This document shows, piece by piece, positions 5,285-5,314 of a stretch of 5,314 bases of DNA (positions are counted from its first letter, which is position 1; each line of letters begins with the position of its first letter). The position numbers and the translations under genes are program-made. Origin of the DNA: Candidatus Saccharimonadota bacterium (GTDB lineage: Bacteria; Patescibacteriota; Saccharimonadia; Saccharimonadales; Saccharimonadaceae); the NCBI GenBank assembly GCA_900556885.1, contig UNSQ01000029.1, forward strand, positions 1-5,314. Direction: 5' to 3'. The notes below the pieces were generated by a model. The model made no database searches, was not told the DNA's origin, and saw only the letters and a list, made by a program, of their open reading frames with translations.

Positions 5285-5293
5285 TGCTATACT
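5285..5293 (+). promoter_or_regulatory. Extended -10 promoter of the gene starting at 5300
   Basis: TGC directly precedes TATACT (5288-5293), an extended -10. Six bases then lead to ATG 5300, the same spacing as at xth, so the mRNA is probably leaderless. The nearest -35-like hexamer, TTGATA (5262-5267), is 20 bases away and weak. Confidence 0.6.
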
Positions 5294-5299
5294 GTAGAT

Positions 5300-5314
5300 A
5301 TGAGTAAGAAAGAC
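5300..5314 (+). CDS. Start of an unidentified gene, cut off by the window end
   Basis: ATG followed by AGT AAG AAA GAC encodes MSKKD and runs off the window. Only five codons are visible, so no function can be given. The call rests on the extended -10 box six bases upstream and on the basic, start-like sequence 20 bases after the hydrolase stop. Confidence 0.45.

Overview
The window looks like a piece of a small-genome Patescibacteria chromosome, most likely Candidatus Saccharibacteria (TM7). This is inferred from several things together: moderate-to-low GC, very short intergenic spaces, start codons placed directly behind -10 boxes, a membrane-anchored sortase with a long Gln/Pro-rich cytoplasmic region, and a degenerate YjeF-C-like protein coupled to exonuclease III. 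No marker gene here fixes the taxonomy. The standard genetic code fits every gene, but no TGA codon tests it.

Layout, left to right. Positions 1-774 (+) hold the C-terminal part of a beta-propeller-like protein, possibly the tail of a PEGA-domain surface protein. It converges on a sortase gene (784-2199, -), and an 18-bp palindrome lies at the junction. A 91-bp gap carries the sortase -10 box and, facing the other way, a good promoter for tRNA-Leu(CAA) at 2291-2377 (+). The tRNA has encoded CCA and its own terminator.

Next comes a compact GC-rich insert (about 2425-2830), the most unusual part of the window. On the minus strand it has a near-consensus promoter, a 9-bp inverted repeat at the predicted 5' end of the RNA, a 9-codon leader ORF running through a hairpin that buries the next start codon, a 73-residue Ala/Gly-rich two-helix membrane protein, and a nested hairpin terminator abutting its stop codon. 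Its coding GC is about 58% by hand count, clearly above its surroundings. It reads as a self-contained, probably acquired, translationally controlled unit.

Beyond it on the minus strand is a two-gene operon: exonuclease III (xth, 4439-3639), followed with a one-base TAATG overlap by a ribokinase-fold protein resembling NAD(P)HX dehydratase (3639-2848) but lacking key motifs. Divergent from xth, with overlapping promoters, is an alpha/beta hydrolase (4470-5279, +) with an intact Ser-Asp-His triad. A further gene begins at 5300 (+) and runs off the end.

Genes that open a transcript here (xth, the 5300 gene, probably the sortase and hydrolase) have a -10 box so close to the start codon that the mRNA should be leaderless or nearly so. 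The one clearly internal gene (2848-3639) has a proper Shine-Dalgarno. No gene-free stretch exceeds 300 bases except the tRNA/terminator region between 2200 and 2500, whose contents are listed.
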